DNA of 64,000 nucleotides from Bradyrhizobium cytisi (lineage in GTDB: Bacteria; Pseudomonadota; Alphaproteobacteria; Rhizobiales; Xanthobacteraceae), in the NCBI RefSeq assembly GCF_008123515.1, contig NZ_VSSR01000041.1, positions 17,006-81,005 on the forward strand, written 5' to 3'. Below are positions 49,906 through 57,335 of this stretch, one piece after another (the first letter of the stretch is position 1; each line of letters begins with the position of its first letter). The notes beneath the pieces are model-generated. The model saw nothing but the letters and a program-made list of their open reading frames with translations, did not search any database and was not told where the DNA came from. The translations under genes and the position numbers were made by a program.

Positions 49906-50017
49906 CGCAGGGAAGGCCGGGTGCTGACCTCGCACCCACGGTCCGCTGTGCGCAAGTAGCGCAAGGAAAAATGCACAGCGGCATACAGGTGAAGCCGAAC
50001 ACACGGCCTTCCCTGCG
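49906..50017. repeat. Inverted-repeat element with CGCAGGGAAGGCCG arms
   Basis: CGCAGGGAAGGCCG (49906-49919) is the exact reverse complement of CGGCCTTCCCTGCG (50004-50017). A further copy of GCGCAGGGAAG follows at ~50015-50025. The internal sequence corresponds to a repeat seen many times in Bradyrhizobium genomes, often carrying a false ORF. Confidence 0.7.
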
Positions 50018-50197
50018 CAGGGAAGAATTTCGTGACAAAAACCGTTGTTAGATCAATGCCATGCGACTCTTGTGTTTACATTTGTGTCGCGATCCGGTGA
50101 CGGACCAGCCTGCGAAAAATCATATGAATTTCTATAGAGCGGTGTGGATGACCGTGGAGACTGGCGCCGGGCGTGATCGTCGAGCTACGATCTAGGC

Positions 50198-51031
50198 ATG
50201 GCGAATCCCACGACCAAAATGATCCTACTCACACTGCTAGCGCCCGTGCTGCTGGTGCGCGCAGCCTCGGCGCAGAGCAATTCAAACTGCTTCGCTGTTG
50301 GGATGCCGCCTAGGGATATAATTTCGGCCTGCGACCAAGTGATCGCCAATGACCAAGGACACGCACAAGCTCATATTTCGCGGGGGCTGGCTTGGTACGG
50401 GCTACGGGATTACGACCATGCGATCAGCGATTTTAGCCTAGCCATCGGCATTGATCCAAAATACGTCAGAACATTTTATTATCGAGGACTCGCTTTTGAA
50501 AAGAAGGGCAAACTGCAAGATGCCCTCGCGGATTTTCGATACTTCGCACAACTCGATCCGTCGTATCCTGATGCACAAAGCGCGATCAAGCGCGTAACAG
50601 CAGCTCCGACGAACGTCGCCCGCAAATCTGGTGTAACGGCTGCCGGGCTGGAACATATCAGCATGGAGCAAAGCGGCGGCGTCTACGTCGTGCCAGTTCG
50701 TTTCAATGACATCATCACGTTGCCCGCCGTAGTTGATAGCGGCGCGAGCGACGTAAGTATTCCTGCTGACATTGTTTCAACCTTGATACGCACCAAAACT
50801 ATTACGAACGAGGATTTTTTGGGCGAACAAATCTATGTTCTCGCCGACGGCTCAAAAGTACCGTCTCATCGGTTTCGCATTCGGTCTCTGAAAGTCGGAA
50901 ATAAAACCGTCGAGAACGTAGTTGGAAGCGTTGCCTCGGCGAATGCGACAATTCTGTTGGGTCAAAGTTTTCTGAGCAAGTTAAAATCGTGGTCAGTGGA
51001 TAACGATCAGCATACTTTGATCCTGAGGTAA
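50198..51031 (+). CDS. Exported TPR protein with retropepsin-like aspartyl protease domain
   Basis: 277 residues; the signal peptide ends VRAASAQS. TPR-like repeats occupy ~40-130 (QAHISRGLAWYGLRDYDHAI, VRTFYYRGLAFEKKGKLQDA, LADFRYFAQLDPSYP). The C-terminal part is a single-lobe aspartyl protease with the catalytic motif PAVVDSGASDVSIPADIV and the flap/second motif region ANATILLGQSFLSKLKSWSV. As a retropepsin-like unit it would need to dimerise. The codon use is more AT-rich than the core genes, suggesting transfer. A role in periplasmic proteolysis is inferred from domain content only. An ATG 21 bp downstream (MILLTLLAP) is an equally possible start. Confidence 0.78.
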   Translation: MANPTTKMILLTLLAPVLLVRAASAQSNSNCFAVGMPPRDIISACDQVIANDQGHAQAHISRGLAWYGLRDYDHAISDFSLAIGIDPKYVRTFYYRGLAFEKKGKLQDALADFRYFAQLDPSYPDAQSAIKRVTAAPTNVARKSGVTAAGLEHISMEQSGGVYVVPVRFNDIITLPAVVDSGASDVSIPADIVSTLIRTKTITNEDFLGEQIYVLADGSKVPSHRFRIRSLKVGNKTVENVVGSVASANATILLGQSFLSKLKSWSVDNDQHTLILR

Positions 51032-51075
51032 CCAGTTAACTCGCAGGACCAGAAACGACGTCGTGACGATCTCCC

Positions 51076-51251
51076 GTCAAGATCACCTTCGGCGAGATGC
51101 GCGAGTCCGGCGTTCGCGATCTTGATCCCAGGACGAGGCGCGCTTCAAGGCGGCGTGGGAGACCTTCAAGGCCAAGCACACACCGGAGACGCTGGCGGCT
51201 ACCTATGCCGAGATGAACCACGCCAACCGGCCGGACCGGTTTCTGCGGTGA
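51076..51251 (+). pseudogene. Two fused gene remnants
   Basis: KITFGEMRESGVRDL (frame of 51079) matches the start of a small conserved Bradyrhizobium zinc-binding protein family as I recall it, but breaks off at once. After a frame change, DEARFKAAWETFKAKHTPET, then AATYAEMNHANRPDRFLR and a stop at 51249-51251, is plainly coding-like and is the 3' end of another gene. Both bodies are deleted. Confidence 0.6.
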
Positions 51252-51356
51252 ACAGCACCCGTGAATAACCGGGACAAGCCTCCCAATCCTCGCGTTGCTA
51301 CCCGGCGTTGTGTCACCGTAGACGCTGCGATTCGCAAGCAGACTACGGAAAATACG

Positions 51357-52394
51357 ATGTTAACAGATATCTTCGCCCGCCGTTACCCAGAACCCCTTAT
51401 GTGGGAGACGTTTTACGATGAGCAGCGCCGCCTTCTCGTACAGGGCTGGCAGCTCTTGAACGACGTTTGCCCGTACTATGTTGACGGCAAAGAGGACAAG
51501 CACGGGAAAGATTTCTGGACGCGGATACACGGCTTGCTTGCGAGAGAGCTCGGCCTGACGGAGCTTTCTCCGTCATACACAGGGTTCTATAACAAACAAG
51601 ATCAATGGCAGGGCGTCCACCACACCACGGTGCAAATGTGCGAGAAGTGGATGCTTGTGCCGTTCGATGGCAAAGTATCGGCAGACCGTTTTGTCAAAGA
51701 GCGCCTCAGCCTTGTCGAAATCGGCTTCCGTCAGCACGAGAATTTCGTAGCGGGACTGAACGCCAAACTTGCAGATAATATCTTGATAGCCGAATCGTTT
51801 GATCAGCGAGGCGAACGCAAAGGCCTTCGGGTGCCCGGCAACAGTGCCGATGGGGTTCGAGCGACAAACCTCACCTTGAACGCTAAGTTACAGACGGCAG
51901 TGACCGAGCTGAATACTCGCTTCCGCCAAGCGGACTGCCAGCTGCATTACCACAATGGCTTTATCCAAATCTCCGAAGATCAAAAGGTCGCACAGGAGAT
52001 TGAGACCCCCTTTTGGAAGCTTGTGGCGCAGCCGAAGTGGCACAACGTCGATCACGACATGAAGGAAGCGATTGATCTTCGCGATACGAGAGGTCGCGAC
52101 CCGGCCCTCTACGCAGCAAAATCGCTAGAAAGCGCTATCAAGATCATCTCGGACGAGAAGCAGCTGACCAGAGGTAACGAGAACGGTGCCGCAAACTATA
52201 TCGATAACTTGAGGGGCGCGAAACTGATTGAGGTCTGGGAGATGGAAGCGCTGAAGCACTTCTTTTCCAAGGTGCGCAATCCGATCAACCACGGCCCCGG
52301 CGCTGCGCCCATGCCGGGCCTCACCGATCACCAGACCAGCTGGGCTATTGAGAACGCCATGATTTGGATCAAGAGTCTCATTCGCAGGATGTAG
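51357..52394 (+). CDS. AbiJ-like / HEPN putative abortive-infection protein
   Basis: 345 residues from the ATG at 51357 (ACGGA upstream); a GTG at 51261 would add an atypical leader. The N-terminus MLTDIFARRYPEPLMWETFY, RRLLVQGWQLLNDVCPYY resembles the AbiJ N-terminal domain 4 pattern. The C-terminal ~90 residues (ALYAAKSLESAIKIISDEKQ, ALKHFFSKVRNPINHGPGAA) resemble the abortive-infection C-terminal HEPN domain. RNPINH (Arg307 to His312) fits the HEPN RNase motif Rx4-6H. Known HEPN defence proteins cut RNA on phage infection. Base composition is more AT-rich than core genes, and neighbours are decayed genes and an integrase remnant. Function is predicted, not shown. Confidence 0.7.
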   Translation: MLTDIFARRYPEPLMWETFYDEQRRLLVQGWQLLNDVCPYYVDGKEDKHGKDFWTRIHGLLARELGLTELSPSYTGFYNKQDQWQGVHHTTVQMCEKWMLVPFDGKVSADRFVKERLSLVEIGFRQHENFVAGLNAKLADNILIAESFDQRGERKGLRVPGNSADGVRATNLTLNAKLQTAVTELNTRFRQADCQLHYHNGFIQISEDQKVAQEIETPFWKLVAQPKWHNVDHDMKEAIDLRDTRGRDPALYAAKSLESAIKIISDEKQLTRGNENGAANYIDNLRGAKLIEVWEMEALKHFFSKVRNPINHGPGAAPMPGLTDHQTSWAIENAMIWIKSLIRRM

Positions 52395-52403
52395 CGTAGA
52401 GTC

Positions 52404-53120
52404 CTACGGTTCGTCGGCGGCTTTGTAAGTCGGCCTTGTCAGCCCGTACTTTATGGCCCACGCCGCGTTGACGATGCTGGTGGAATTCTTCTCATCCTCA
52501 AGTGAGCGGCCGAATGCGGTATCGATTGTATAGACCATGCCGCCCCGATCTTTTTTGCTGAGAATGAGATGATGTAGGTTGCCATCCGGGCTTAGCCGTC
52601 CCTCATCGACTAGCGCGAGGAAAAGCGCCTGCGACATCTTGAACATGGTTTTGTCTATTTGTTCGATTTGAGCGGTGAGTTCTGGCGCGCGAGCGGTCAT
52701 TGCGCCGTAGTTCACCCCGGCTACCGGACCACTCAGCATTGCCTTCGCCATTTGGTTCATCTCTTGCAGAGCCGCGCTACGCTCCTTGTGGAACGACTGA
52801 AGCAAGTCCCTGAACTCTCCCCATTGATTATCCAGCTTGATCATGCCTAAGCGATCTACGCTCTCTTGCATTTCGAATAGCGTGCGCGTTCCAGCCCTTA
52901 TCGATGTCGTCAATTTTCCGGCCGCTGAACCGTCCTCGGCAAACTCCTTTTTTGCAGTTTCCTGCAATCTGTAGAGGACTTCCATTTCTCGAATGAACTC
53001 TCGAACGAGAGCGACGCGTGCAGTCTTCTCGCTGACCACCGGTGACGGTTCACTGTATGCTGTCGCCGTGAAGATCACGCAGAGTACGGCCGCAAGCCCT
53101 AGTGACAGCTTAGATTTCAT
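52404..53120 (-). CDS. Exported helical protein of unknown function (238 aa)
   Basis: The ATG at 53120 has a very strong site, GGAGGGG. A signal peptide (MKSKLSLGLAAVLCVIFTAT, cleavage near AYSE) precedes a long helical body: ARVALVREFIREMEVLYRLQ, LLQSFHKERSAALQEMNQMA, APELTAQIEQIDKTMFKMSQ. Coiled-coil-like heptads are plausible. No cysteine or enzyme motif is visible. It lies between the HEPN-like and SIR2-like genes, convergent with the first and 53 bp downstream of the second; whether it takes part in their function is unknown. Confidence 0.7.
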   Translation of the reverse strand: MKSKLSLGLAAVLCVIFTATAYSEPSPVVSEKTARVALVREFIREMEVLYRLQETAKKEFAEDGSAAGKLTTSIRAGTRTLFEMQESVDRLGMIKLDNQWGEFRDLLQSFHKERSAALQEMNQMAKAMLSGPVAGVNYGAMTARAPELTAQIEQIDKTMFKMSQALFLALVDEGRLSPDGNLHHLILSKKDRGGMVYTIDTAFGRSLEDEKNSTSIVNAAWAIKYGLTRPTYKAADEP

Positions 53121-53173
53121 TTGTCCCCTCCAAAAAAATGCCATTCGCCCCGTCCACGTCTATGAATGCAGCA

Positions 53174-54082
53174 CTAGTTAAAATCAACATACTGCCGCAT
53201 GAAGGCGAGACAGGGCTCGCGAAGCAGCAACACCCGTCCTCCAGCCAGCGATTTGCAATCGCTTATTTCTTTGTCGGTCAGGCCATACGCCGTGCCACAG
53301 AAGGCATGAGGCGTGAGCGCGTCAAGCTTGATTCTCTGCACGTTCCTAGCTCCGAAGCCGAAGCCTAACAGGTAAACTCGACGCGCCTGCGTCAGCATCA
53401 CCTGAGCCATGGCGAACTCGATGTCACGTCCATCCAACGTATGATCTTCGTGAACGACCTTGATTTCGTTGATCAAGATCTTCATCTTCCGGACGTCAAT
53501 TTGGTTGTCGCCGAAATCAATCGGGCTTTTTGTTCCTTCCCATGGCAGATGCCCCAATTTTCCGTGCAGGTGCACCACGCTGATCTTCTTCGCAATGGCA
53601 GCAGTTTCGTCGTCAGAACGGCCAAATGAATTCTTTAGGCTGGTAAAGAAGAAATGCTCGACGCACCGGTCGTAGTTGAAAGTGACAAACGCGACCTTGT
53701 TGTCCGCGAACTCTTCCAAGGTGTTGCCGATCATTTGAGAATACAAATAGGTGAGCCAATTCTCCTTCTCTTGCCAGAGCCGCTCATGCACCTCTGCGTG
53801 CAGCAGCTCGATACCCATCATGGCTTTCCCTATTTCCATAAACTCTGGACGGCGCTCCAAAAATGCATCGACTGACAACAAGCCCGAGTAACGTAGAGCG
53901 CCGATAAATCTGTCAATATCGGTTCGCCCAAACGAAGTTGTGTTGGTTAGATGAACCGTATGCCCGCCGGTGTCATTGGCGTACCGGTCTAAGATTTGGC
54001 TCTTTAGCTCCGATCCGAGCGGCAAGCCATAAGGATAGCTTGCTCCGGCCCCAAGCAGAAAAACAGTCGGCGTTGTAATCAC
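53174..54082 (-). CDS. SIR2-like domain protein (putative NAD-binding defence effector)
   Basis: 302 residues from a GTG at 54082 with GGGGGG upstream; an ATG at 54118 has no ribosome site. SIR2_2-type motifs are VFLLGAGASYPYGLPLGSEL (GAGAS at 11-15), VAFVTFNYDRCVEHF (FNYD at 135-138) and VVHLHGKLGHL (HLHG at 171-174); a C-terminal ARRVYLLGFGFGARN adds a second glycine-rich loop. Bacterial SIR2-like proteins in several anti-phage systems deplete NAD. Here no partner such as an Argonaute or HerA is adjacent, so it is a stand-alone or a new pairing. It is not a classic deacetylase: the zinc-binding cysteines are lacking. AT-rich codon use suggests transfer. Confidence 0.78.
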   Translation of the reverse strand: MITTPTVFLLGAGASYPYGLPLGSELKSQILDRYANDTGGHTVHLTNTTSFGRTDIDRFIGALRYSGLLSVDAFLERRPEFMEIGKAMMGIELLHAEVHERLWQEKENWLTYLYSQMIGNTLEEFADNKVAFVTFNYDRCVEHFFFTSLKNSFGRSDDETAAIAKKISVVHLHGKLGHLPWEGTKSPIDFGDNQIDVRKMKILINEIKVVHEDHTLDGRDIEFAMAQVMLTQARRVYLLGFGFGARNVQRIKLDALTPHAFCGTAYGLTDKEISDCKSLAGGRVLLLREPCLAFMRQYVDFN

Positions 54083-54134
54083 AGTGCCCCCCAAAAATGA
54101 AAGGTTCACATTGCGCATGTCGCCGAGCCGCTCG

Positions 54135-54257
54135 TCAACCGTCGCCCATCAAAAACTTATCGGCGACCCGGCTAAACGCCGGATGCGTCCGGTCCTTGAC
54201 CTTGATCCAGTTCGGTGACCGGCCGGCGCGATACCAGCTGTCGCGATGCTTGGACAT
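54135..54257 (-). pseudogene. 3' remnant of an ATP-dependent DNA ligase gene
   Basis: The minus strand reads MSKHRDSWYRAGRSPNWIKV, then KDRTHPAFSRVADKFLMGDG and a stop at 54135. SKxRxSxYRAGRSxxWIKVK is the conserved motif V region of ATP-dependent DNA ligases (LigD-type). Everything upstream of the motif is missing; the coding sequence is cut at about 54257 where the integrase fragment begins on the other strand. Confidence 0.7.
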
Positions 54258-54767
54258 CCGCGTTTCGACATACCTCTCAAGCGGGTCAAGAAGCGGCGGG
54301 TGATCCAGCAGCCGCTGTCCGATCTGGCGGTTGAAATCATCAAGGAGGCGCTGGCGTCCGCTGACCAGCAGTTTGTGTTCGAAAGCCCGATGTACAAGCG
54401 CCAGCCGATCCACCGCAAAGCAATGGCCGACGCCCTGCGCAGCACCAAGCACGAGACGAACAAGAACAAGACCAAGACCGCCGGCCTTTGTGAATTGTTG
54501 GGCCTCAGGCCGTTCACGCCCCACGACCTCCGCCGGACGGCAGCGACCCTGGCAGGTGATCTCGGCTTCGACGACGCTGCCATCGCCAAATGCCTTGACC
54601 ACGCCGTGACGAAGAAGGGCGACACCGTCGTGCCGACTGTCACGGGCAAGGTCTACAACCACTCCAAGCGCATGAAGGAGAAGCGCGCTGTGTTGGAGGG
54701 CGGCGCTGCCGAGCTGCGGCGGATCGTCGAAGCGCCTCTCGCCAAGGTCCCCGAGCTCTCGGCCTGA
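54246..54767 (+). pseudogene. Truncated tyrosine recombinase (integrase), C-terminal half
   Basis: 173 residues. The catalytic region has PFTPHDLRRTAATLAGDLGF (HxLRR box), AIAKCLDHAV (second His) and a likely nucleophile Tyr in TGKVYNHSKR. The preceding segment VKKRRVIQQPLSDLAVEIIK holds the beta-sheet Lys region. The N-terminal arm-binding and core-binding domains, and possibly the first catalytic Arg, are missing because the sequence runs into the ligase remnant. It marks a past integrative element; no partner attachment site or tRNA is visible. Confidence 0.78.
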
Positions 54768-54901
54768 TCGCTCCGGAACGATGCACCGTCCACAATCACG
54801 GCCAGCTGATCGGCCCGATCCGCGAGCGCGCACCCGGCATCTGGATGTGTCCTGGATCGTGACCTTGTCCGGTGCGCCGTTCGGTGCCGCCAAGTCTCAC
54901 C

Positions 54902-54930
54902 CCAAACTGCAATGTATTTTTTCAGTTTGG
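54902..54930. repeat. Inverted repeat upstream of lipocalin-like gene
   Basis: CCAAACTG (54902-54909) and CAGTTTGG (54923-54930) enclose an AT-rich 13-base loop. It lies 54 bp before the start of the frameshifted gene; an operator is possible. Confidence 0.4.
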
Positions 54931-54983
54931 TCGTAGCGCCTAGCTCGTATAACATCACCGAAACCAGGACAAAGGAGGCTCGG

Positions 54984-55498
54984 ATGGACCGGCGAACTTT
55001 CCTTGTTTCTTCGGTCGAAGTTCTGGCTACCAGTTCCTCCGCGACAGCAGATCAGCTTTCGCTTCGCTCTCAACTAATCGGGATTTGGTCGCTTACTGAA
55101 GCAGTAACAGTGAAAAGGGGAACGAGGCTGTTCCTTGGTTTGGTCGGCATCCGCCAATCACCGGCATCGTTATTTATAGCGAAAACGGCTGGATGAGCGT
55201 GCAAATAGCAGGCGCACCTGCGGGTGCCATTTCGCGCGCTGATTTCTATAAGCTCTCCGCCGCAGATCGCGCGGTTTGGTTTGATGAATACTACGCCTAC
55301 TATGGCACGTTTGAGGTCGACGAAGTGGCACACGTCCTCACACACCACGTTGTTAGTTCTCTCCTCCCGTACGAGACGGCGACCATTCTAAAGCGCGACG
55401 TCTCTATTGATGGAGACAAGTTGTCGCTACTGACCCCGGCTCGGGAAGACGGTGGCAAAACAACCTTCAACCGGCTGGTTTGGAAGAAGGCGACCTGA
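54984..55498 (+). pseudogene. Lipocalin-like domain protein gene with frameshift
   Basis: The ATG at 54984 has a perfect AAAGGAGG site. The first frame starts with a Tat-like signal (MDRRTFLVSSVEVLATSSSA) and LRSQLIGIWSLTEAVTVKRG. After the run AAAAGGGG near 55115 the match moves to another frame: NEAVPWFGRHPPITGIVIYS, ENGWMSVQIAGAPAG, then ADFYKLSAADRAVWFDEYYA and YYGTFEVDEVAHVLTHHVV to a stop at 55498. Read together they form a complete lipocalin_5-like protein. A one-base loss in a homopolymer run would explain the break; sequencing error is possible. Confidence 0.72.
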
Positions 55499-55653
55499 GC
55501 CCAGGCGATACAATTCAATGGACAGAATCCGCGCTTGGTCACAAGCGGCCGTTCCGATCCCGGCCGCTTACTTCCGCTTAGGCAGCGCGAGCGGACATCA
55601 CCAGCGCTCGTCGGGAGGGCTGAGATGGTGCCAAAGGAAGACGGTTTATCAGT

Positions 55654-55684
55654 GAGGCCGCCTACCCAGGCGGCCTCTTTTGGG
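55654..55684 (+). terminator. Intrinsic terminator
   Basis: GAGGCCGCCT ACCC AGGCGGCCTC is a perfect 10-bp stem followed by TTTT. It is placed after the lipocalin-like gene and would end its transcript; a short frame (MDRIRAWSQAAVPIPAAYFR..., stop 55653-55655) ends exactly at the stem. The hairpin also lies directly past the stop of the opposite-strand gene at 55688. Confidence 0.85.
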
Positions 55685-55687
55685 CGT

Positions 55688-55867
55688 TCAGCTCTCCGGC
55701 TGCTCCACCTCAGGCGCTTGGGGGCTGGGGTCAGGCGCCTCTTCACTCTTGGCTGATAGATCAGCGGCCTTGGAAAGAAGGCCTGCCGCAACGTCTGGAT
55801 TGGTCGTCGCCTTGGCAAACTTCAACAGCGTTGCCGCTTGGTCCACGAGATACTTCTTCCCAGTCAC
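55688..55867 (-). CDS. Small conserved-looking protein (59 aa)
   Basis: GTG start at 55867 with GAGGA upstream. The sequence VTGKKYLVDQAATLLKFAKA, DVAAGLLSKAADLSAKSEEA, ending PEVEQPES, is a helical body with an acidic Pro-rich tail. It resembles short proteins that are common in Bradyrhizobium genomes. Its transcript would end at the hairpin 55654-55677. Function unknown. Confidence 0.65.
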   Translation of the reverse strand: MTGKKYLVDQAATLLKFAKATTNPDVAAGLLSKAADLSAKSEEAPDPSPQAPEVEQPES

Positions 55868-55977
55868 TGTGAGTCCTCGTCACTCAAACGTACCGTGCGA
55901 CGACTCTTGCGGAGGTATTTCGTTCCGGGAACTGTTCAAAAAGATACACAAGAAGCGGCTTCGAGCGGAGCCGAACC

Positions 55978-56187
55978 TCAACTACAACAGCCACCTTTGC
56001 CGTTCGCTTGGATCGGCGGACAAGGCGCATCGCCATAAGAGCAGAACACGCAGCAATCGCCAGCCAGGGGCTTCAACCGAGTTCCGCAGCCCGTGCAGTC
56101 ATAGAAGAACTGGCAGGCGTCGGTCGGCATGATCTCCGTCGCTTGGTGTTGGCAGCTCGGGCAGGTGATCGTGGATGCAATCTGCAT
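55978..56187 (-). CDS. GDCCVxC-domain small cysteine-rich protein
   Basis: 69 residues from the ATG at 56187. It has CPSC at residues 9-12, CTGCGTRLKPLAGDCCVFCS in the middle (the GDCCVxC signature), and ends CPPIQANGKGGCCS. This is the family known as GDCCVxC (seleno)proteins; in some species the first Cys of the GDCC pair is selenocysteine, but here both are TGC/TGT Cys. Metal or mercury handling is suspected for the family. A longer in-frame start at 56385 lacks coding character. Confidence 0.82.
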   Translation of the reverse strand: MQIASTITCPSCQHQATEIMPTDACQFFYDCTGCGTRLKPLAGDCCVFCSYGDAPCPPIQANGKGGCCS

Positions 56188-56301
56188 CCTAACTTGATAG
56201 CGAGCCCTACCAGCCTTCGCAACGTGTCCCGCCCGATACGGAGTGGCCTGCAATACCACCCGCGACGGCTGGATGTAGTGCCTTACTTCCCCTCCGCGAT
56301 G

Positions 56302-56336
56302 AAAAGCGGCCCCGGCCGGGGGGCTTCCGGGGCCGC
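56302..56336 (-). terminator. Intrinsic terminator, minus strand
   Basis: On the minus strand GCGGCCCCGG and CCGGGGCCGC form a perfect 10-bp stem with an 11-base loop, followed by TTTTC. It ends transcription arriving from the 29-codon gene at 56510. Confidence 0.8.
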
Positions 56337-56420
56337 CATTCCAACCGGGACGGTAATCGGCGGTAGCCCGTCCGGGCCGATTCAAGTTCTCTGGGATTCA
56401 ACGTTCCAAGACGCGAGGGT

Positions 56421-56510
56421 TTATTGCATCGTCAGCAAAATCAGCCCGCCGATCATGACCAGAAACCCGGTAACCGTTGACACCGCGAAACCATACTCCA
56501 CTTTGTCCAT
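56421..56510 (-). CDS. Single-span membrane micropeptide (29 aa)
   Basis: ATG at 56510 with GGAGAG at ideal spacing. The peptide has a short charged N-terminus (MDKVEYGFA) and one hydrophobic helix (VSTVTGFLVMIGGLILLTMQ), then TAA. A strong terminator follows 85 bp downstream, so it appears to be a complete single-gene unit. Known peptides of this shape include type I toxins and small regulators of membrane proteins; no antisense RNA could be defined here. Confidence 0.6.
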   Translation of the reverse strand: MDKVEYGFAVSTVTGFLVMIGGLILLTMQ

Positions 56511-56675
56511 GATGCTCTCCTCATCCGCCGACGATAAATTGCGCCGTGTTGGGACAGCCGTCGCCAACATTGGTGAATCGATCCCCGCCGGGAGCGCTAA
56601 ATCGTGTTGGTTTTGCAGAAGAACTTGCTTCGCCGGAGATAATCCAGCCGAGATACAAGAACGTGGCGCGCAGCC

Positions 56676-56831
56676 TCAGCGGCTTGGCCAGCCGATTGGC
56701 GATGCTGGTATCCAATTAAACCGAGAGATCAGTTTAAGGCCGCTGGCGAGCTGCCGGATCACGCCGCGCAAGCTGTCGATATATTCCTGAACAACCTGGC
56801 GGGCCTCGATCATGTCGCGGCGAGAGATCAT
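56676..56831 (-). CDS. Possible small protein or remnant (51 aa)
   Basis: The frame MISRRDMIEARQVVQEYIDS, LRGVIRQLASGLKLISRFNW has coding-like helical character resembling short Bradyrhizobium proteins with EYIDSLR motifs. The ribosome site is poor and the C-terminus looks atypical, so it may be a decayed copy. Confidence 0.35.
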   Translation of the reverse strand: MISRRDMIEARQVVQEYIDSLRGVIRQLASGLKLISRFNWIPASPIGWPSR

Positions 56832-56893
56832 CCTCGCGCTGGAAGTCGGCGCCGTCCTCGCCAAAGTGCGGGGCGTGCGCCGCAAGCAAGAGC

Positions 56894-57154
56894 CTACCGC
56901 CGCACCCCAACGCGATTGACGCCGCCATTCATGTTACCACCAGCGTTGTGCCGGACCGCAGCGCGCGCGACCGGGCGAGGTCTGAGCACGACGCCGGCCC
57001 GGGCAACGCACCCTCCGGGATAGCCAACATAGGTGCAGTAGATAACCGCGTTGGCCGGCGCTGGAGTGAGCGCGAGACCGGCAAGCCCCAACAGCACGCT
57101 GGCAAACAATCCCGCTGGCTGCCGCTGACTTGATCGATAGACGCTTTCTCGCAT
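56894..57154 (-). CDS. Exported protein of unknown function (86 aa)
   Basis: ATG at 57154 preceded by GAGGGAG. A signal peptide with a long polar N-region (MRESVYRSSQRQPAGLFASV, cleavage after APANA) is followed by VIYCTYVGYPGGCVARAGVV with a Cys pair, then an Arg/Val/Gly-rich tail. Similar VxYCTYxGxPxGCV proteins are frequent in Bradyrhizobium, function unknown. A FixK/FNR-like box lies 87 bp upstream, so low-oxygen induction is possible. Confidence 0.7.
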   Translation of the reverse strand: MRESVYRSSQRQPAGLFASVLLGLAGLALTPAPANAVIYCTYVGYPGGCVARAGVVLRPRPVARAAVRHNAGGNMNGGVNRVGVRR

Positions 57155-57240
57155 GCATGGCGGATCTCCCTCTTCGCGCTTGTGGTATGCCGCTTCAATG
57201 ACAGCTGCACATAGCCTGACCGCCACAAGTTCGCTTGAGC

Positions 57241-57254
57241 TTGACGTAGATCAA
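57241..57254. promoter_or_regulatory. FixK/FNR-type box
   Basis: TTGACGTAGATCAA matches TTGA-N6-TCAA with one deviation from the ideal TTGAT-N4-ATCAA. It lies 87 bp upstream of the exported protein at 57154. Confidence 0.6.
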
Positions 57255-57335
57255 CCGATTAGGTGTTTAGCGGCGCGGGAAACCACAGGACGGGAATGCG
57301 GAGCGCGCCTCGGTGCGGCTCCAGCGGGCTGCGGC

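Larger units (their letters stand above)
49673..50197. other. 525 bp repeat-bearing gene-free stretch
   Basis: It holds two dispersed repeats (49706-49784 and 49906-50017) and no credible gene. The frame over the second repeat (KMHSGIQVKPNTRPSLR) is of the kind often annotated as a spurious repeated ORF in Bradyrhizobium. Base composition falls towards AT from about 50040 on, marking the start of the accessory region. Confidence 0.6.

Noticed and set aside
49563..50004. Overlapping frames across the repeats near 49.7-50 kb
   Set aside because: They follow repeat sequence and do not have coding bias; frames of this kind are known spurious calls on Bradyrhizobium repeats.
54135..54893. 252-codon minus-strand frame opposite the integrase fragment
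   Set aside because: Only its last 40 codons (ligase motif) are meaningful; the remainder is the integrase shadow.
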